Shown piece by piece: positions 35,462 to 47,045 of a stretch of 64,000 nucleotides of DNA. Position 1 is the first letter of the stretch. Every line of letters begins with the position of its first letter. The DNA comes from Labia minor. Lineage: Eukaryota > Arthropoda > Insecta > Dermaptera > Spongiphoridae. A model generated the notes under the pieces. The model saw only the letters and a list, made by a program, of their open reading frames with translations, searched no databases and was not told where the DNA came from. Made by a program: the position numbers and the translations under genes. The stretch spans positions 48,341,962 to 48,405,961 of the forward strand of contig OY720349.1 in assembly GCA_963082975.1 (NCBI GenBank), given 5' to 3'.

Positions 35462-36099
35462 ACCGACCGACGATAGTAAGGGAGGTATTGTTTTCACACC
35501 AAATTTCACATGTGGAGATTTTTACATATCTCCACGAATCATGCATTTTCTTAACAGAAAAAAGTATTTTTAGCATGATGTCTGTCCGTCTGTCTGTCCG
35601 TCCGTATAGATGTGTACAGCCTGAACGGCTTAACGGATTTTGATGAAATTTGGTATATTTACTTAATGCATCAGTGGGATGAATTGATCAACTTTTGGTG
35701 CAAATCCGGAAACCGGAAGGGTAGTATTAGCGATCGACGATAAGAAGGGAAGGGTTATTTTCGCACCAAATTTCACATAAGGAGATTTTTTTACATATCA
35801 CCACGAATGTATTGGTTTTATCCTCGGGAAAAATCATCTTCATTATGTTTTTCTTAATTTAAAATTATATGACGTCACCCAGCCCTTCATGACGTCACAG
35901 CCTCGGGTAACGCCGGCAACGCCGGCTACTTCAGCTATATATTATAAATAAAATAAAATTAAAAATATTTATGTTATATCCATATCTGTTTTTTATTACA
36001 TTAATAGATATATTAAAATTATTTGAAATTGTTTCTGTAGCTGGAAATTAATTTATTTCAAACCGTCGGTCGGTTCGGACCTGGCCACAGGTCAACTTA
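35462..36099 (+). mobile_element. HINE-like family A, copy A4 (inside a reverse transcriptase)
   Basis: Complete copy, T-ACCGACC to CAACTTA-T. It sits within the reverse transcriptase relic, so it is younger than that element. Microsatellite of about six GTCY units (35580-35604). The paired palindromes are kept. The centre has a GC-rich insert with AACGCCGGC repeated (35910-35930), also seen in copy A5 but not in most copies, which defines a subfamily. Confidence 0.9.
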
Positions 36100-36370
36100 T
36101 TTACAATTGATTTCTCCTCATCTTATTCTTTCTTTACTACCTTCAAGACAAGTTTTAAGATCAAAATTTGAAAAAGTTTATCCGGATCTATTGAGTCTTA
36201 GTTAAGGTTTACTAAAGTCTACAAATAATTAGTGAACAGAAATATTGAATTCGCGTTTTTTTTCTAACATCTGTCATAATGAAATTAATTAATGTTGATC
36301 GATTTGGCCTGAACCCGCAAGGATATCTCTTAATATTTCCTCCGCCTATCGTTCGTAAGTATTGTATATG
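36100..36370 (-). pseudogene. Reverse transcriptase fragment, finger to motif A
   Basis: On the minus strand CGFRPNRSTLINFIMTDV fits the conserved G-F-R-x-x-R-S-T segment of LINE reverse transcriptases. After a frameshift FVDFSKP matches motif A (F-x-D-F-x-K-A), and after another shift DSIDPDKLFQIL follows. Stops and shifts show it is dead. Its continuation (YPDD) lies beyond the family A insertion at 35462-36099. Confidence 0.75.
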
Positions 36371-36779
36371 TTATAATAGAGAAATAGAGTATAATATTTC
36401 TTGATCATTTCATTATGATATTTTATTTTCATTGCTTGATTTATATTGAATATTTTTAATTATAATGAAATTTGAGAAAATGTAAAGTTAGAGAGATTTG
36501 AGACAATTTATAAAAATAAAATTAACATAAATAACGTTATAAAACTATAGATAAACTAACAATATATACATTCATTAATAGTATTAATTTAAATTAATTG
36601 ATTTATTTGTTTTTTTATTATTAAGTTCATTTATTCATTAAAACATTTATATAGGATTCTCATAGCAACAAATAATTTTTATTGATTAAATGAAATTTTA
36701 TAAATAACCATTTGTATTGAAAAGTTAAAATGAAAAATTATAATATATTTTCAATTTTATAAATATATATATCTAAAGA

Positions 36780-37060
36780 GAGAGAGAGAAAGAGAGGTGA
36801 AAAATATTCTGCCTCTATGAAGAGGCAGGCAGGCAGCGAGGCACATGAAGTCTCGAAAGCAATTTGAATTTTCAGAATGGAATTGAAGTGATTGGCGATT
36901 GAAAGCCACTGATGCAGAAAACCTCGCCCGAGTCGTTATAAAGGACACAATGGTCGCTAATCATCTTTTTTGCCCGGGTTTCGCTGCTTAGTTTCGATGT
37001 CCCCGATGTTCTTCATTCCATGAACTGTATTAAATCCCCCCTGGCTTAGCATCCCTTTTT
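36780..37060. other. GC-elevated island
   Basis: Begins with a GA run (36778-36796) and continues as moderate-GC sequence, including AGGCAGGCAGGCAGCGAGGC near 36822-36842. A 63-codon minus frame (36757-36948) lacks motifs. Candidate regulatory DNA. Confidence 0.3.
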
Positions 37061-38007
37061 TAACATCTAAATAGGATTTTTAAATAAATATATATAGAAA
37101 GATAAAATCGCGATTTCATTTGAAAATCAAATTTCATATAAAACAAGAGAGAAAGGTTAAGAATTGAAAAAAAAAAAAAATTGAATGAAATCTTTCTATA
37201 ATTTTTAATTTTTTTTTTTTCATTTCCCCTCTATAATAATATATCAGTTATGAAAGATAGCTTCATAAAAAGTGAAACATGATTTAAAACTATATATAGG
37301 GGAAAAAAAAATTCTGTTAGTGTTTATCACAAAAAAGACATGTAGTTAATCAAGAAGATTCAATAACCCCCTCCCCCCTTAAAACACAGTATAAAGAAAA
37401 TGATATTTATTTTCAAATATCAAATGAAAAAAATATGGTATTAATAAACTTTGAGAAGAGTAATATTGGTTTCATTTAATGAAAAATAAATCATTATTTG
37501 AACGATGTAAGAAAATTTAATTAAAAAAAAAAATTAATAAATCAATTTTCACGAGAACGAAGTGAGAAAGAAAACAAAAAAAAAAAATTAAAATTAAATT
37601 ACATTAATAAATCGATAATTAAATTGTAAATTAGGTATTTAATATTTTTAGCTATTTCAATATTTTCTTTTCAAAAGTAAAGACTACTTTCCGGAACTTA
37701 TAAAAAAAAAAAAAAAAATTAAAATATTTCCATAATTAAGGATATGTATAATTTTAATTAAGGCCCTCAATATTTTAATAAATTCTTAACTTAGGAGACG
37801 TATTTAGAAAAATTAAGATGTATGTCTAGTACTAGTATATGTAAAAAAAAATCGATATAAATTGAAATAATGAAATGAAGTAAAGAAATCAAAAAAAATA
37901 TAATAAGCTTTATTAATAGTTTTATCCAAGATAAATAATTACATTTTTGCACATAAAACATCAAATTTAGAAGAAAAAAAATGAAGCTAAAATAATTTAT
38001 TTAATTA
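37061..38007. other. AT-rich spacer
   Basis: AT-rich with several A runs. No gene is seen. Confidence 0.5.
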
Positions 38008-38643
38008 ACGACCGACGATAGTAAGGGAGGTATTGTTTTCACACCAAATTTCACATGTGGAGATTTTTACTTATCTCCACGAATCATCAATCAATTTTCT
38101 AAACAGAAAAAAGTATTTTTAGCATGATGTCCGTCCGTCCGTCCGTATAGATGTGTACAGCCTGAACGGCTCAACGGATTTTGATGAAATTTGGTATATT
38201 TACTTAATGCATTAGTGGGATGAATTGATCAACTTTTGGTGCAAATCCGGAAACCGGAAGTGGTAGTATTAGCGATCGACGATAGGAAGGGAAGGGTTAT
38301 TTTCACACCAAATTTCACATGAGATTTTTTTACATATCACCACGAATGTATTGGTTTTATCCTCGGGAAAAATCATCTTCATTATGTTTTTCTTAATTTA
38401 AAATTATATGACGTCACCCAGCCCTTCATGACGTCACAGCCTCCGTATTATGATCACGGGCAACGCCGGCTACTTCAGCTATATATTATAAATAAAATAA
38501 AATTAAAAATATTTATGTTCTATCCATATCTGTATTTTATTACATTAATAGATGTATTAAAATTATTTGAAATTGTTTCTGTAGCTGGAAATTAATTTAT
38601 TTCAAACCGTAGGTCGGTTCAGACCTTGCCACAGGTCAACTTA
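38008..38643 (+). mobile_element. HINE-like family A, copy A5
   Basis: Full-length copy with a mutated first base region (AACGACCGACG). It shares the GC-rich AACGCCGGC insert with A4, at 38462-38470. Microsatellite of four GTCC units (about 38129-38147). The 3' hairpin is damaged (GACCTTGCCACAGGTC). Confidence 0.85.
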
Positions 38644-40379
38644 TTTTTTATTTGTATGAGCTCATAAAGTTTTTAGAAACAAATTTTAAAATTTATTTTT
38701 AATTATTTAATTAATTATAATCAAAGAAAAAAAGAAGTCTTTTAAATTTTGATAATAATAATAAAAAAAAATAATCATAAATTATTTTACAAATCATTAT
38801 AATCTCAAATACAAAAATTATTTAATCATTATTTATTGTTTGCCTGAAGCGACTCGTTAGCTTTGGTTAAACCGGCTTTGAAAATTTTATATTTTTTAAG
38901 AATAATTTATATATATATTTATATGAATTTATTTAAACTATTATGATGTTTATAATCTAATATTAATGATCACTATCAATAGTTTTACTTAGATCTAATA
39001 GAAATTTATAATTATCAATTGTGTGAATTAGAACTTAATTATCGACTACTATCATTGGGATCTACAAACAAACAAATAAATTATTAAAACAAGAGAGGGC
39101 TGTTGAATATTCAAAAAGTTACTAACAGCTGTGGATACAGAAATACGAGTTTTATTTAAAGGTGCGGGAAGTTGCGATGATATCATTTTCAATTTGAAAC
39201 TTTCAAATCCTACAGAAAAGTAAACAACTGGAAAGAAAATAGTTCCAAATTAATTTTCAATTATAAAATCATTTTTTTGGAAATATTAAAAAAATATCAT
39301 TTATAATTGTAATAATAATAATAGTATTATTTGATACCAGAGACTATATATGAAATATTCAAAATACAAATGTGTGTGTGTGTGTGTGTTTAATTTAATT
39401 TATAAATCAAAAAACAATTAAACATTGAAATTAGAAATGATGAAAAGTGTCCAAAATGGCGTTTACTAACGAGGCTTATTAACATGCATTCTGCTGAAAA
39501 TTTCACATCATTAACAGGTGGTTCTTTTTTTAGCTTATAAAGAAACTATGTATTTACTTAGCGCTAGTAGTTAACCCATTGTTGTCATTATGGTATCAAG
39601 TTTATCCATCTCTATATTCAATTTTTTTTTGTTTGATAGACTTTACTAATTATTTTCTTGATTAAAAATCATTTTTTTTTCAATTCTGTTTTTTTTTATA
39701 TTCCTATTTTTATCTGATTTACTAACGTATAATAATCAATCGTTGAAATATATAAATTATTTATTTTGTTAAATTAATTTTTCAAAAGTGGATTTTAATA
39801 TTATTCGTATATTTTTTTGGAATATTTAATTACCTATTGTAGAATAAATATATAAATATTTCCCTAGGACATAAATATTTTTAATTCAAAGAAATAAATT
39901 TTATTTAAATTTTGTATTCTGAATTAAAATAAATTAATAAATAATTATTTTTTACATTACCATTAAAGTGCATATATCATCAAAATTACTACTTGTTTGA
40001 AATTATTAATAATAAAAATAATAGAAAGAATATTAAATACCTGAATAATACAATAGAGATGTAGTTTCCGGGCGCTTGAGTAAATTACATAAAAAAAGAA
40101 ATCTTCATAGATTAATTTATCCAGTCTTCAACTTAATTGTTTTCATTTTGATAATTGATAAGTGATGTTGCCTAAACACCGAATACTTCAAAATATATTC
40201 TTTGATCATGGAAATTAGTATATTAAATTAATACATCAAAATTTGTAATTTTTGTAAGAAATAACGAAATAATTATGTGAATATATAAATAAGTGATTCA
40301 TTTTTAACAATAATGAGTAGTGGAATTAGTAAAAACTGGTAACTAATAATATTGTTTGGAGTAATAAATATAATAATTG
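38644..40379. other. AT-rich spacer
   Basis: AT-rich, with a (TG)n microsatellite at 39371-39389 and a mildly richer stretch at 39110-39200. No gene is seen. Confidence 0.5.
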
Positions 40380-40960
40380 GACGTAAGAGGCGCCCTAGGC
40401 CACTTTTTGGGCACGCTTGGCTAATTGGGTCTATTTGACTGGACATTTGGATCCCAGGTGTAGCGTCCCCATTTGCCGGCTGTGTATTCGCCTTCTAATG
40501 TGGTGGCCTCCGTTTTTAATGGCTGATATCGGCCGCCCAGCACATGAAGCATAAGTAAACGGACACCTGCCGTTGAAACCTTCCACTTGGTCCCCGATGA
40601 TGATGATTGGTTGCTGGCCCTCTTCTACACGCCTCTTGATCTACAAACGGAAGTAGGAGTGGGTCTTTCTATGGTTTCATAATCGAGTGGGGGGAGGGGC
40701 ATGAGCCCGCTTCCTGCTTCATTTTAATGGAGGATGCCAATCCAAATGAGTCATGATTTTTCAATTCCTTCTCCATTCTTTTCAACTCAATTTTTTTTTT
40801 TTCTTTTTTTTTTTTTAAATATTTTATTATCTTTTTGTAAATTCAAAAACGGAGCGTGGACCAATGAAGATAAGACCCACAAATCATAAATCTTTCGTCA
40901 GTCACCGTTTGAAAACCCTCTTTGCGCCTGACATTGTCCCTTGCTACTCAACTTTACTTA
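40380..40960. other. Strong GC-elevated unique island
   Basis: This is the most distinct GC island of the window, with sharp edges. It contains CACATGAAGC, GGCCGCCCAGC, TAATGG homeodomain-like sites (near 40520 and 40725) and CCCCGATGATGATGATTGG, a CCAAT-type box in reverse. No frame of 60 codons or more occurs in it, despite the low density of stops, so coding is unlikely. A strong candidate for conserved regulatory DNA. Confidence 0.4.
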
Positions 40961-41626
40961 TAAATTCTTTCTTAGGATGAAACCCTTTGATCTATTAATA
41001 AAAGGAAAAGTAATGTGAATAAATCTTATTAATATTCAATATTCTTTCTTTTACGGATTTTTTTTGAAATTATAAAAAGAAGTTGTGAAATTAATTATCT
41101 AAGAATATATGTAGTTATTAAATATTTAATTCTAAAACTAAATAAATCCATAATTTTAAGAGATTTCTGATATTTCAAGATAAAATCTGTTGTTCAATCT
41201 TGCAATAAAATATAATATTTAAATATACATATTTTTCAATTTTTCAATCGTATTATAAAATTAGAAATTAATATATTGTAATTTGGATATTTATTTGAAC
41301 AGGGCTTTTTGTAGATCGCTCTCTAAATGGCAGATTTTTAAATTAATAAATTTGTTAAATTAAATGGTAGTAAAGTTTTCCGATCTTTATCTTGAAAAAT
41401 ACACTAGAAATTTATTCATTCATTAGTTAATCAATGAATATAAATGAAATGATTATATGTCCTAGTTCACGATAAAATATATTTTTAAATTATACAAATA
41501 AAATTGATAAATGAATTATAGATATTTAGTAATAATTTTATGAGAAGAGATAATTGATAGTTTAAAAATTAATTGTTATATTTACTCCAATTCATTAAAT
41601 CAAATGGTAAAGATATGAGAAAAATA
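40961..41626. other. AT-rich spacer
   Basis: AT-rich; nothing recognised. Confidence 0.45.
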
Positions 41627-41949
41627 ATTTAAGGCAGAGGTTCTTAAACTGTGGTCCGCGGACCCCTGGGGGTCCGCGAAGCCTTTACTGGGGGTCCGCA
41701 AAGCTGAATTTTCTTTCTTCAATAATATAATTTCTAATAAAATGTGTTCTACAATATGCAAAAAAATCGTTATTCACCAATCACTGTTAGAAATATGCAT
41801 CATATATCCTTGTTCTTATGAGATCGTAAGCCAGAAATTAACTAATAAAATGACGTAAAGTACCTAAAGTTGGGATGGGGTCCGTCAAAAATTTTTTTTT
41901 CAAGTGGGGGTTCGCGGAGTACATAAGTTTAAGAACCTCTGATTTAAGG
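41627..41949 (+). mobile_element. Non-autonomous hAT deletion derivative (MITE)
   Basis: Element 41635-41941 (307 bp) has the perfect 8-bp target duplication ATTTAAGG on both sides. Both ends start CAGAGGTTCTTAAACT. Its left 65 bp match the right end of the autonomous hAT element, and its right 240 bp match that element's left end. It is therefore the same transposon in inverted orientation with one internal deletion of about 3 kb, with the join near 41699. It carries no gene and would depend on the transposase. Confidence 0.93.
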
Positions 41950-42121
41950 AATAAGAGCTATCTTACATAATTATTGAAAAAAATATATTATTTAGCAATT
42001 AAAAATATAACCAATTAATCGTTTTTAATTATATCATTTATTTTTTATTTTTTTTTATAATTAAAAAAAAAATAATTACTTATTTATTCTATAAACATTT
42101 TTATTATTTTTTTAAGAAAAT
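41950..42121. other. AT-rich spacer
   Basis: AT-rich with T and A runs. Confidence 0.4.
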
Positions 42122-43030
42122 AAGTTGACCTATGTCCAGAAACTGTAAGCGAAATCTTCCTGCTGCGACTAATATTTTTCGATTCTCCTAGCGCCACAGA
42201 ATTAGAAAAGTTTCTTTTAAGGGAGAAAATTAACTATGATCTAAAAAAATTAATAAATGAACTTAATAATAAAAATACAAATAAATTAATTAATTTAAAT
42301 TAATACTATTAATGAATGTATATATTGTTAGTTTATCTATAGATTTATAACGTTATTTATGTTAATTTTATTTTTATAAATTGTCTCAAGTCTCTCTAAC
42401 TTTACATTTTCTCAAATTTCATTATAATTAAAAATATTCAATATAAATCAAGCAATGAAAATAAAATATCAAAATCAAATGATTAAGAAATATTATACTC
42501 TATTTCTCTATTATAACATATACAATACTTACGAACCATAGGCGGAGGGAATTTTAAGAGATTACATTGCGGGTTCAGGCCAAATCGATCAACATTAATT
42601 AAGATATTTTTATTATGACAAATATTAGAAAAAAACCGTAGAATGGGAGAGGAAAAAGATATTGGTGGGGAGACCGATTGGAAAACGTCCGCTTGGAAGA
42701 CCAAGGAAGCGTAGGAAGGGACGTAAGAGAGATAGGACAAGGGCTCAGGATAGGGACACTTCTAGTTGTTGCGGCCAAGAACTTTCGAGTATCGTTGAGC
42801 CACATAGATAGATCATACAATAATAATATATATAATTAATTTAGTGATTAAATTAAAATGTATTTTAAATAAGAACACAAAAAGAAATGAATGTTTTATG
42901 TAATATACTGATTGAAACAAAATGGATGAAAACCTTTTACTATTTTCAACCAAATACTATGTAACACTTGAGGGTAAAGGGGGCGGAGCCCCCGTCTAGG
43001 TGTGAAGGCGCTCTGAGCATCTAGTATATA
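42122..43030 (+). mobile_element. Non-LTR retrotransposon copy E2, internally deleted
   Basis: Plus-strand relic of the element also seen at 34858-36640. An open stretch of about 58 codons at 42122-42295 (ETVSEIFLL.. to ..LKKLINELNN) opens the copy. Decayed reverse transcriptase follows from about 42480 to 42640, then a C-terminal tail at 42640-42800 and a 3' non-coding region with a GGGGGCGGAGCCCCC palindrome (42977-42991). A TA run (43024-43040) ends it. The middle of the reverse transcriptase is absent. Confidence 0.72.
42485..42800 (+). pseudogene. Reverse transcriptase relic joined to C-terminal tail
   Basis: CGFRPNRSTLIKIFLL, a stop, then QILEKNR show the finger region of the enzyme with an arginine codon turned to stop. 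Directly after that, in another frame, comes KKILVGRPIGKRPLGRPRKR and then AQDRDTS, the basic GRPxxR and QDR motifs typical of the C-terminal tail of these retroelements. The polymerase core with motifs A and C is deleted, so this copy cannot make an enzyme. Confidence 0.75.
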
Positions 43031-43353
43031 TATATATAAAAGTTAAAAAGTTAATATGAAAGTTAAAAGTAATGATTTGGATAAATAAAGTTCTATTAAT
43101 AGAAGTATTTAAAATAAAATGTTTTTTTTCAATTCTGTGAACAAATTTTAATTTTAAAGTTCTATTAACTAATTATTCTTACACACAATAAAGATAGGAA
43201 TAATTAATTAAAATTATAGTTTTTATGTATTCTAATTTATTTTATAAATATTAAAATTTACAAAATAAACATGACATATAAAATTCAATTCTTTATATTT
43301 TTAATTTTTTTATAGTTTATTATATATTTTTCAAAATTATGTACCCATTACAC

Positions 43354-43398
<45 letters not shown>

Positions 43399-43699
43399 AA
43401 TAAGTCTTTTCTATGATTATTTAATTACTTGAAATATTGTAGAATATTTTTCTCAATTTTTTTTTACCTATTGTAATTAACGGAAGGAAGATAAAATACA
43501 ATCCACAATCCCTAATTTCACTAGAAATTTATAAGCTGGAAAGGGAAGATATACTTATTTTTTCTATTGAAGATGGGGGTTATACCAGAGTAGAGGGGAA
43601 AATCCCATCAATTCGAAATTAAGGAATAATGCTTTTCCTCCCTGACAGATGAAAAATATTACCAGATAAGATATAAATAGATTGAATTGTAGCTCTTTT
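43031..43699. other. AT-rich spacer
   Basis: AT-rich, with a (TA)n tract of about 36 bp at 43358-43394. No gene is seen. Confidence 0.5.
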
Positions 43700-44245
43700 G
43701 AAAATTACAATAATTGTATGCCATTGTACCCTGTCAAAATTTAAATATATTTATAAATTTAAATATGATATCTATAATAAAAATTCTTATAAAAGAAAAC
43801 ATTTCCTTTATTTTAATAATATATAAGATAAAAAGAAGTTTAGCAGAGTTCATTTCATTCACTTGCTGCTTACTCCTCTCTCTCTCGTTCTCTCCTGCTA
43901 TCTTCTTTTGTTTTATTTACGAACTAGTATATTTTTTATTAGAGAGTATCTACGAGAGTTGTTCTTTACGTCATATTTTTTTTCTTGTCTCTCTTTGTGC
44001 TACTTCTCTCATGTGTCTTGCGTTTTTTTAGGCAGATTCAAAGGATAAAACCTTTTAAAAAAATATAATCCTGGAGGGCGAATAACAACCCTTGTTGGAC
44101 AACATCTACCCGCTCTCTACTCGGGGTGGATGCTGATTATTGACAAGGTTTGTCTTGTTGTTGTTGTTGTTCTTGTTCATGTTCTTAAAACATGAATACA
44201 AGTGCGATGGAACAATCATTTTAACCGTTTAACTTTATTTATACA
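43700..44245. other. Pyrimidine-rich and GC-elevated island
   Basis: A CT-rich stretch (43855-44030) gives a hydrophobic 105-codon frame (43714-44031), most likely a by-product of base composition. A hairpin lies at 44103-44132 (CATCTACCC with GGGTGGATG). A (TTG)n run at 44157-44172 follows. Confidence 0.25.
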
Positions 44246-44505
44246 CTTCGCTCATCACTATCTCCTTCCAGGTAAATATACTCTTACAAATATTTATTTA
44301 TTATTCAGTAAATATTGCATTAATCTGAAAATTTAACATAAGCTTTTTAATCCAATTAGATAATTAAACTGTTAATATAAAAAGATTAACAATTTTGAAT
44401 ATAAGAAGCTTGTATTTAATTGATCGGGTCTGATAATGACGTAACTTTCGTGATCATAAAGTTTAATCAAATTTATATTGAAACTTAAAACCGAGTGTTT
44501 TTTTT

Positions 44506-45094
44506 ACTATCTCGCCAGAGATAGTATTGCGATCACGAAAATTTTCGATGTCGAGATTTTGATGTTTTTATACGTTTTGAAGGTTCCTGAATCATTTTCA
44601 CTAAGGTTGAGAAAAATGTATGTGTGTGTGTAACTAAGATTACGCAAAAACGGTTTGAGCTAGAATGATGAAATTTGGTACATGGGTATTATTCAAAATT
44701 CCTAGTTTTCTATCAACTTTTGAGAAATATAGCTCAACCAGAAGAGGGTCATTACCTACCACGTTTTGATTTTTTTTCCTCTAAAGTGACTGTAAAAATA
44801 AAGATATATGTTTGATAGTTTTTCACATGAGTAAAAATTGTATTAAACTGTTATATATAAAATTTCAGCTTGATTGAATCGCTAAAAGTACCGGAATTAA
44901 TTTTTTATCACTGCAAATCACGCGCCAACCCATGACGTGGTGCAATCAACAAAGAGCCAAACATGCGCTGATTTAATAAATCTTATTTATTAATTTTAAT
45001 TTATAATTTAATTAATTAAATTTAATTTAAATATAATATATGTTATATAATCCAAATCAAATTTGCGAGATAGTCGAGTGGAGACACTCCAGCT
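44506..45094 (+). mobile_element. HINE-like family B, copy B2 (full length)
   Basis: The 5' end is the perfect hairpin ACTATCTCGCCAGAGATAGT (44506-44525). Its first ten bases, ACTATCTCGC, recur inverted as GCGAGATAGT (45065-45074) near the 3' end. The 3' hairpin TGGAG-ACA-CTCCA (45079-45091) follows, and the copy ends CCAGC before a T. The internal microsatellite is a TG run (44618-44632). The core ATGATGAAATTTGGTACAT is at 44667-44685. No protein is encoded. Confidence 0.85.
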
Positions 45095-45251
45095 TTTTTA
45101 TAATTTACTATTAACCTATTAATTTTATTATTTATTTTCAATTTTCTCAGTTTCTTTATTAGATTGAAAATTGTTATAAATATTTAGGTTGAATTAAAAA
45201 TTGGTACAGTTTCAATGAGAGCAGTCCGTCCAATCCTTAAATATAATTAAC

Positions 45252-45890
45252 ATAAGTTGACCTGTGGCCAGGTCCGAACCGACCGACTGTTTGAAATAAA
45301 TTAATTTCCAGCTACAGAAACAATTTCAAATAATTTTCATATATCTATTAATGTAATAAAAAACAGATATGGATACATAAATAATAAATATAAACATTTT
45401 TAATTTTATTTTATTTATAATATATATGCAAGACCAGGCTGTGACGTCATGCATGGCTGGATGACGTCATATAATTTTAAATCAAGAAAAACCTAATAAA
45501 TATGATTTTTTTCGAGGATAAAACCAATACAAAATGCATGATTCGTGGTGATATATAAAAAAATCTCCTTTGGTGTGAAAATAACCCTTTCCTTCCTATC
45601 GTCGATCGCTAATACTACCACTTCCGGTTTCCGGATTTGCACCAAAAGTTGATCAATTCATTCCACTGATGCATTAAGTAAATATACCAAATTTCATCAA
45701 AATCGGTTGAGCCGTTCAGGCTGTACACATCTATACGGACGGACAGACGGACGGACGGACAGACGGACAGACATCATGCTAAAAATACTTTTTTCTGTTT
45801 AGAAAATGCATGATTCGTGGAGATATGTAAAAATCTCCACATGTGAAATTTGGTGTGAAAACAATACCTCCCTTACTATCGTCGGTCGGT
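45252..45890 (-). mobile_element. HINE-like family A, copy A6 (full length)
   Basis: Complete minus-strand copy with both termini between T's (as read on its own strand). Microsatellite of about nine GTCY units (45733-45770 complement). Paired palindromes at 45442 and 45462. The two 5'-module copies are both visible. Confidence 0.9.
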
Positions 45891-46289
45891 AAAAAAGTAT
45901 TAAATGCAAACTAGAATATTTAGAATGTCTTTTTGTTCATTTAGTAAATCGTTTCAAGTGTTTTTTTGAATATAAATCAAATTTTTTTCTCTTAGTAGTT
46001 ACATGGTAATATAAGAGTAAACCATAATAAAATAAGAGATAAAATTATTCTGAGAGGTGTCAAAATTGTTGTTGATCTTATTTATTCATTTCGCAGTTCT
46101 ATCTTTTCCAAGAAAAGTAAGCTAATGAAATCTTAATAACGAACACTAAATTTTTTGTCGAATTTTCACAGATACATTAATTAATTATTATTTATATTAT
46201 TTATAAAAGCATGTATATCTCCTCTATTTATAATATTTAATTTCTTAGAAAAATATTTCTTAACTTGTCAAGTTCTTAATCCAAACTCG
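45891..46289. other. AT-rich spacer
   Basis: AT-rich; nothing recognised. Confidence 0.4.
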
Positions 46290-46500
46290 GTTCCCTTCTA
46301 AATCCTTGCAAAATTGGATTGCTTCTGTGGTTAGTTCGCTCCATCTCTTAGTTTTCTAAACCCTTTCCCTTCCCATTCCTTACCGTCGTCCAGTCCTCCA
46401 GAGATTCTGTCTCTCCTTTCGGAAGACTTTTGATGACTTTCTCGAAAACTTTCTCAACCAACTTAATTCTAAACGGGGTCACGTCTTATTTATTTAAATA
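46290..46500. other. GC-elevated island
   Basis: Pyrimidine-rich, moderate-GC block of about 200 bp without a long frame. Confidence 0.25.
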
Positions 46501-47045
46501 TAATTTGTTTTTATCTAATCATCTAGATATTAGCAAAATACATTTAATTAATTAATTTTTATTTTCCCTTAATTAATTGAGTTAAAATCAATGATAATCT
46601 TTTAATATAAATGATAATTTATTCATTTATAATATTTATTACAACTTTTTATATAAAAAGACTTATTATAAATCTACGATTATCCGAGCAACCAAACAAT
46701 CTCATTGGTTATAAATCATAAATGATATGAATAATCGATGTAATTATGGATGTAGAATTAATCATAGTCATTATGTACCCCTCTTCTCAATTAATTTGGT
46801 GTGATAGTATTTTCATTGATTAAATGAATGAAAAAATATATAATTATACAATTTCAATCAATAATAAATATCAACATAAAGCCTCGAAGTATGAGTTTTT
46901 ATTTTTATATTTTGAATTGTAGTCAATATATAAATAAAAATGTCTTTTTTTATAAAAATTAATACTTAATTTATTCACTAAATTAACTTTTATGACTGAT
47001 TATTTTTTTTAATAATATGATAAAATGTAGCATTTTCTTTTTGTT
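46501..47045. other. AT-rich spacer
   Basis: AT-rich; nothing recognised. Confidence 0.45.

Larger units (their letters stand above)
34858..36640 (-). mobile_element. Non-LTR retrotransposon copy E1, decayed and interrupted
   Basis: A minus-strand retroelement relic. Its 3' part (34858-35070) is closely similar to the 3' part of copy E2 (42810-43030), ending in a GC-rich segment and a TA run. Its upstream part (36262-36640) matches E2 at 42255-42610. The reverse transcriptase region in between is broken by frameshifts, an internal deletion and an inserted family A element (35462-36099). It ends at 36640, where similarity to E2 stops. Confidence 0.75.

Noticed and set aside
43714..44031. 105-codon hydrophobic frame that could suggest a membrane protein
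   Set aside because: It arises from a CT-rich and AT-rich tract; no start context, motif or conservation can be shown.
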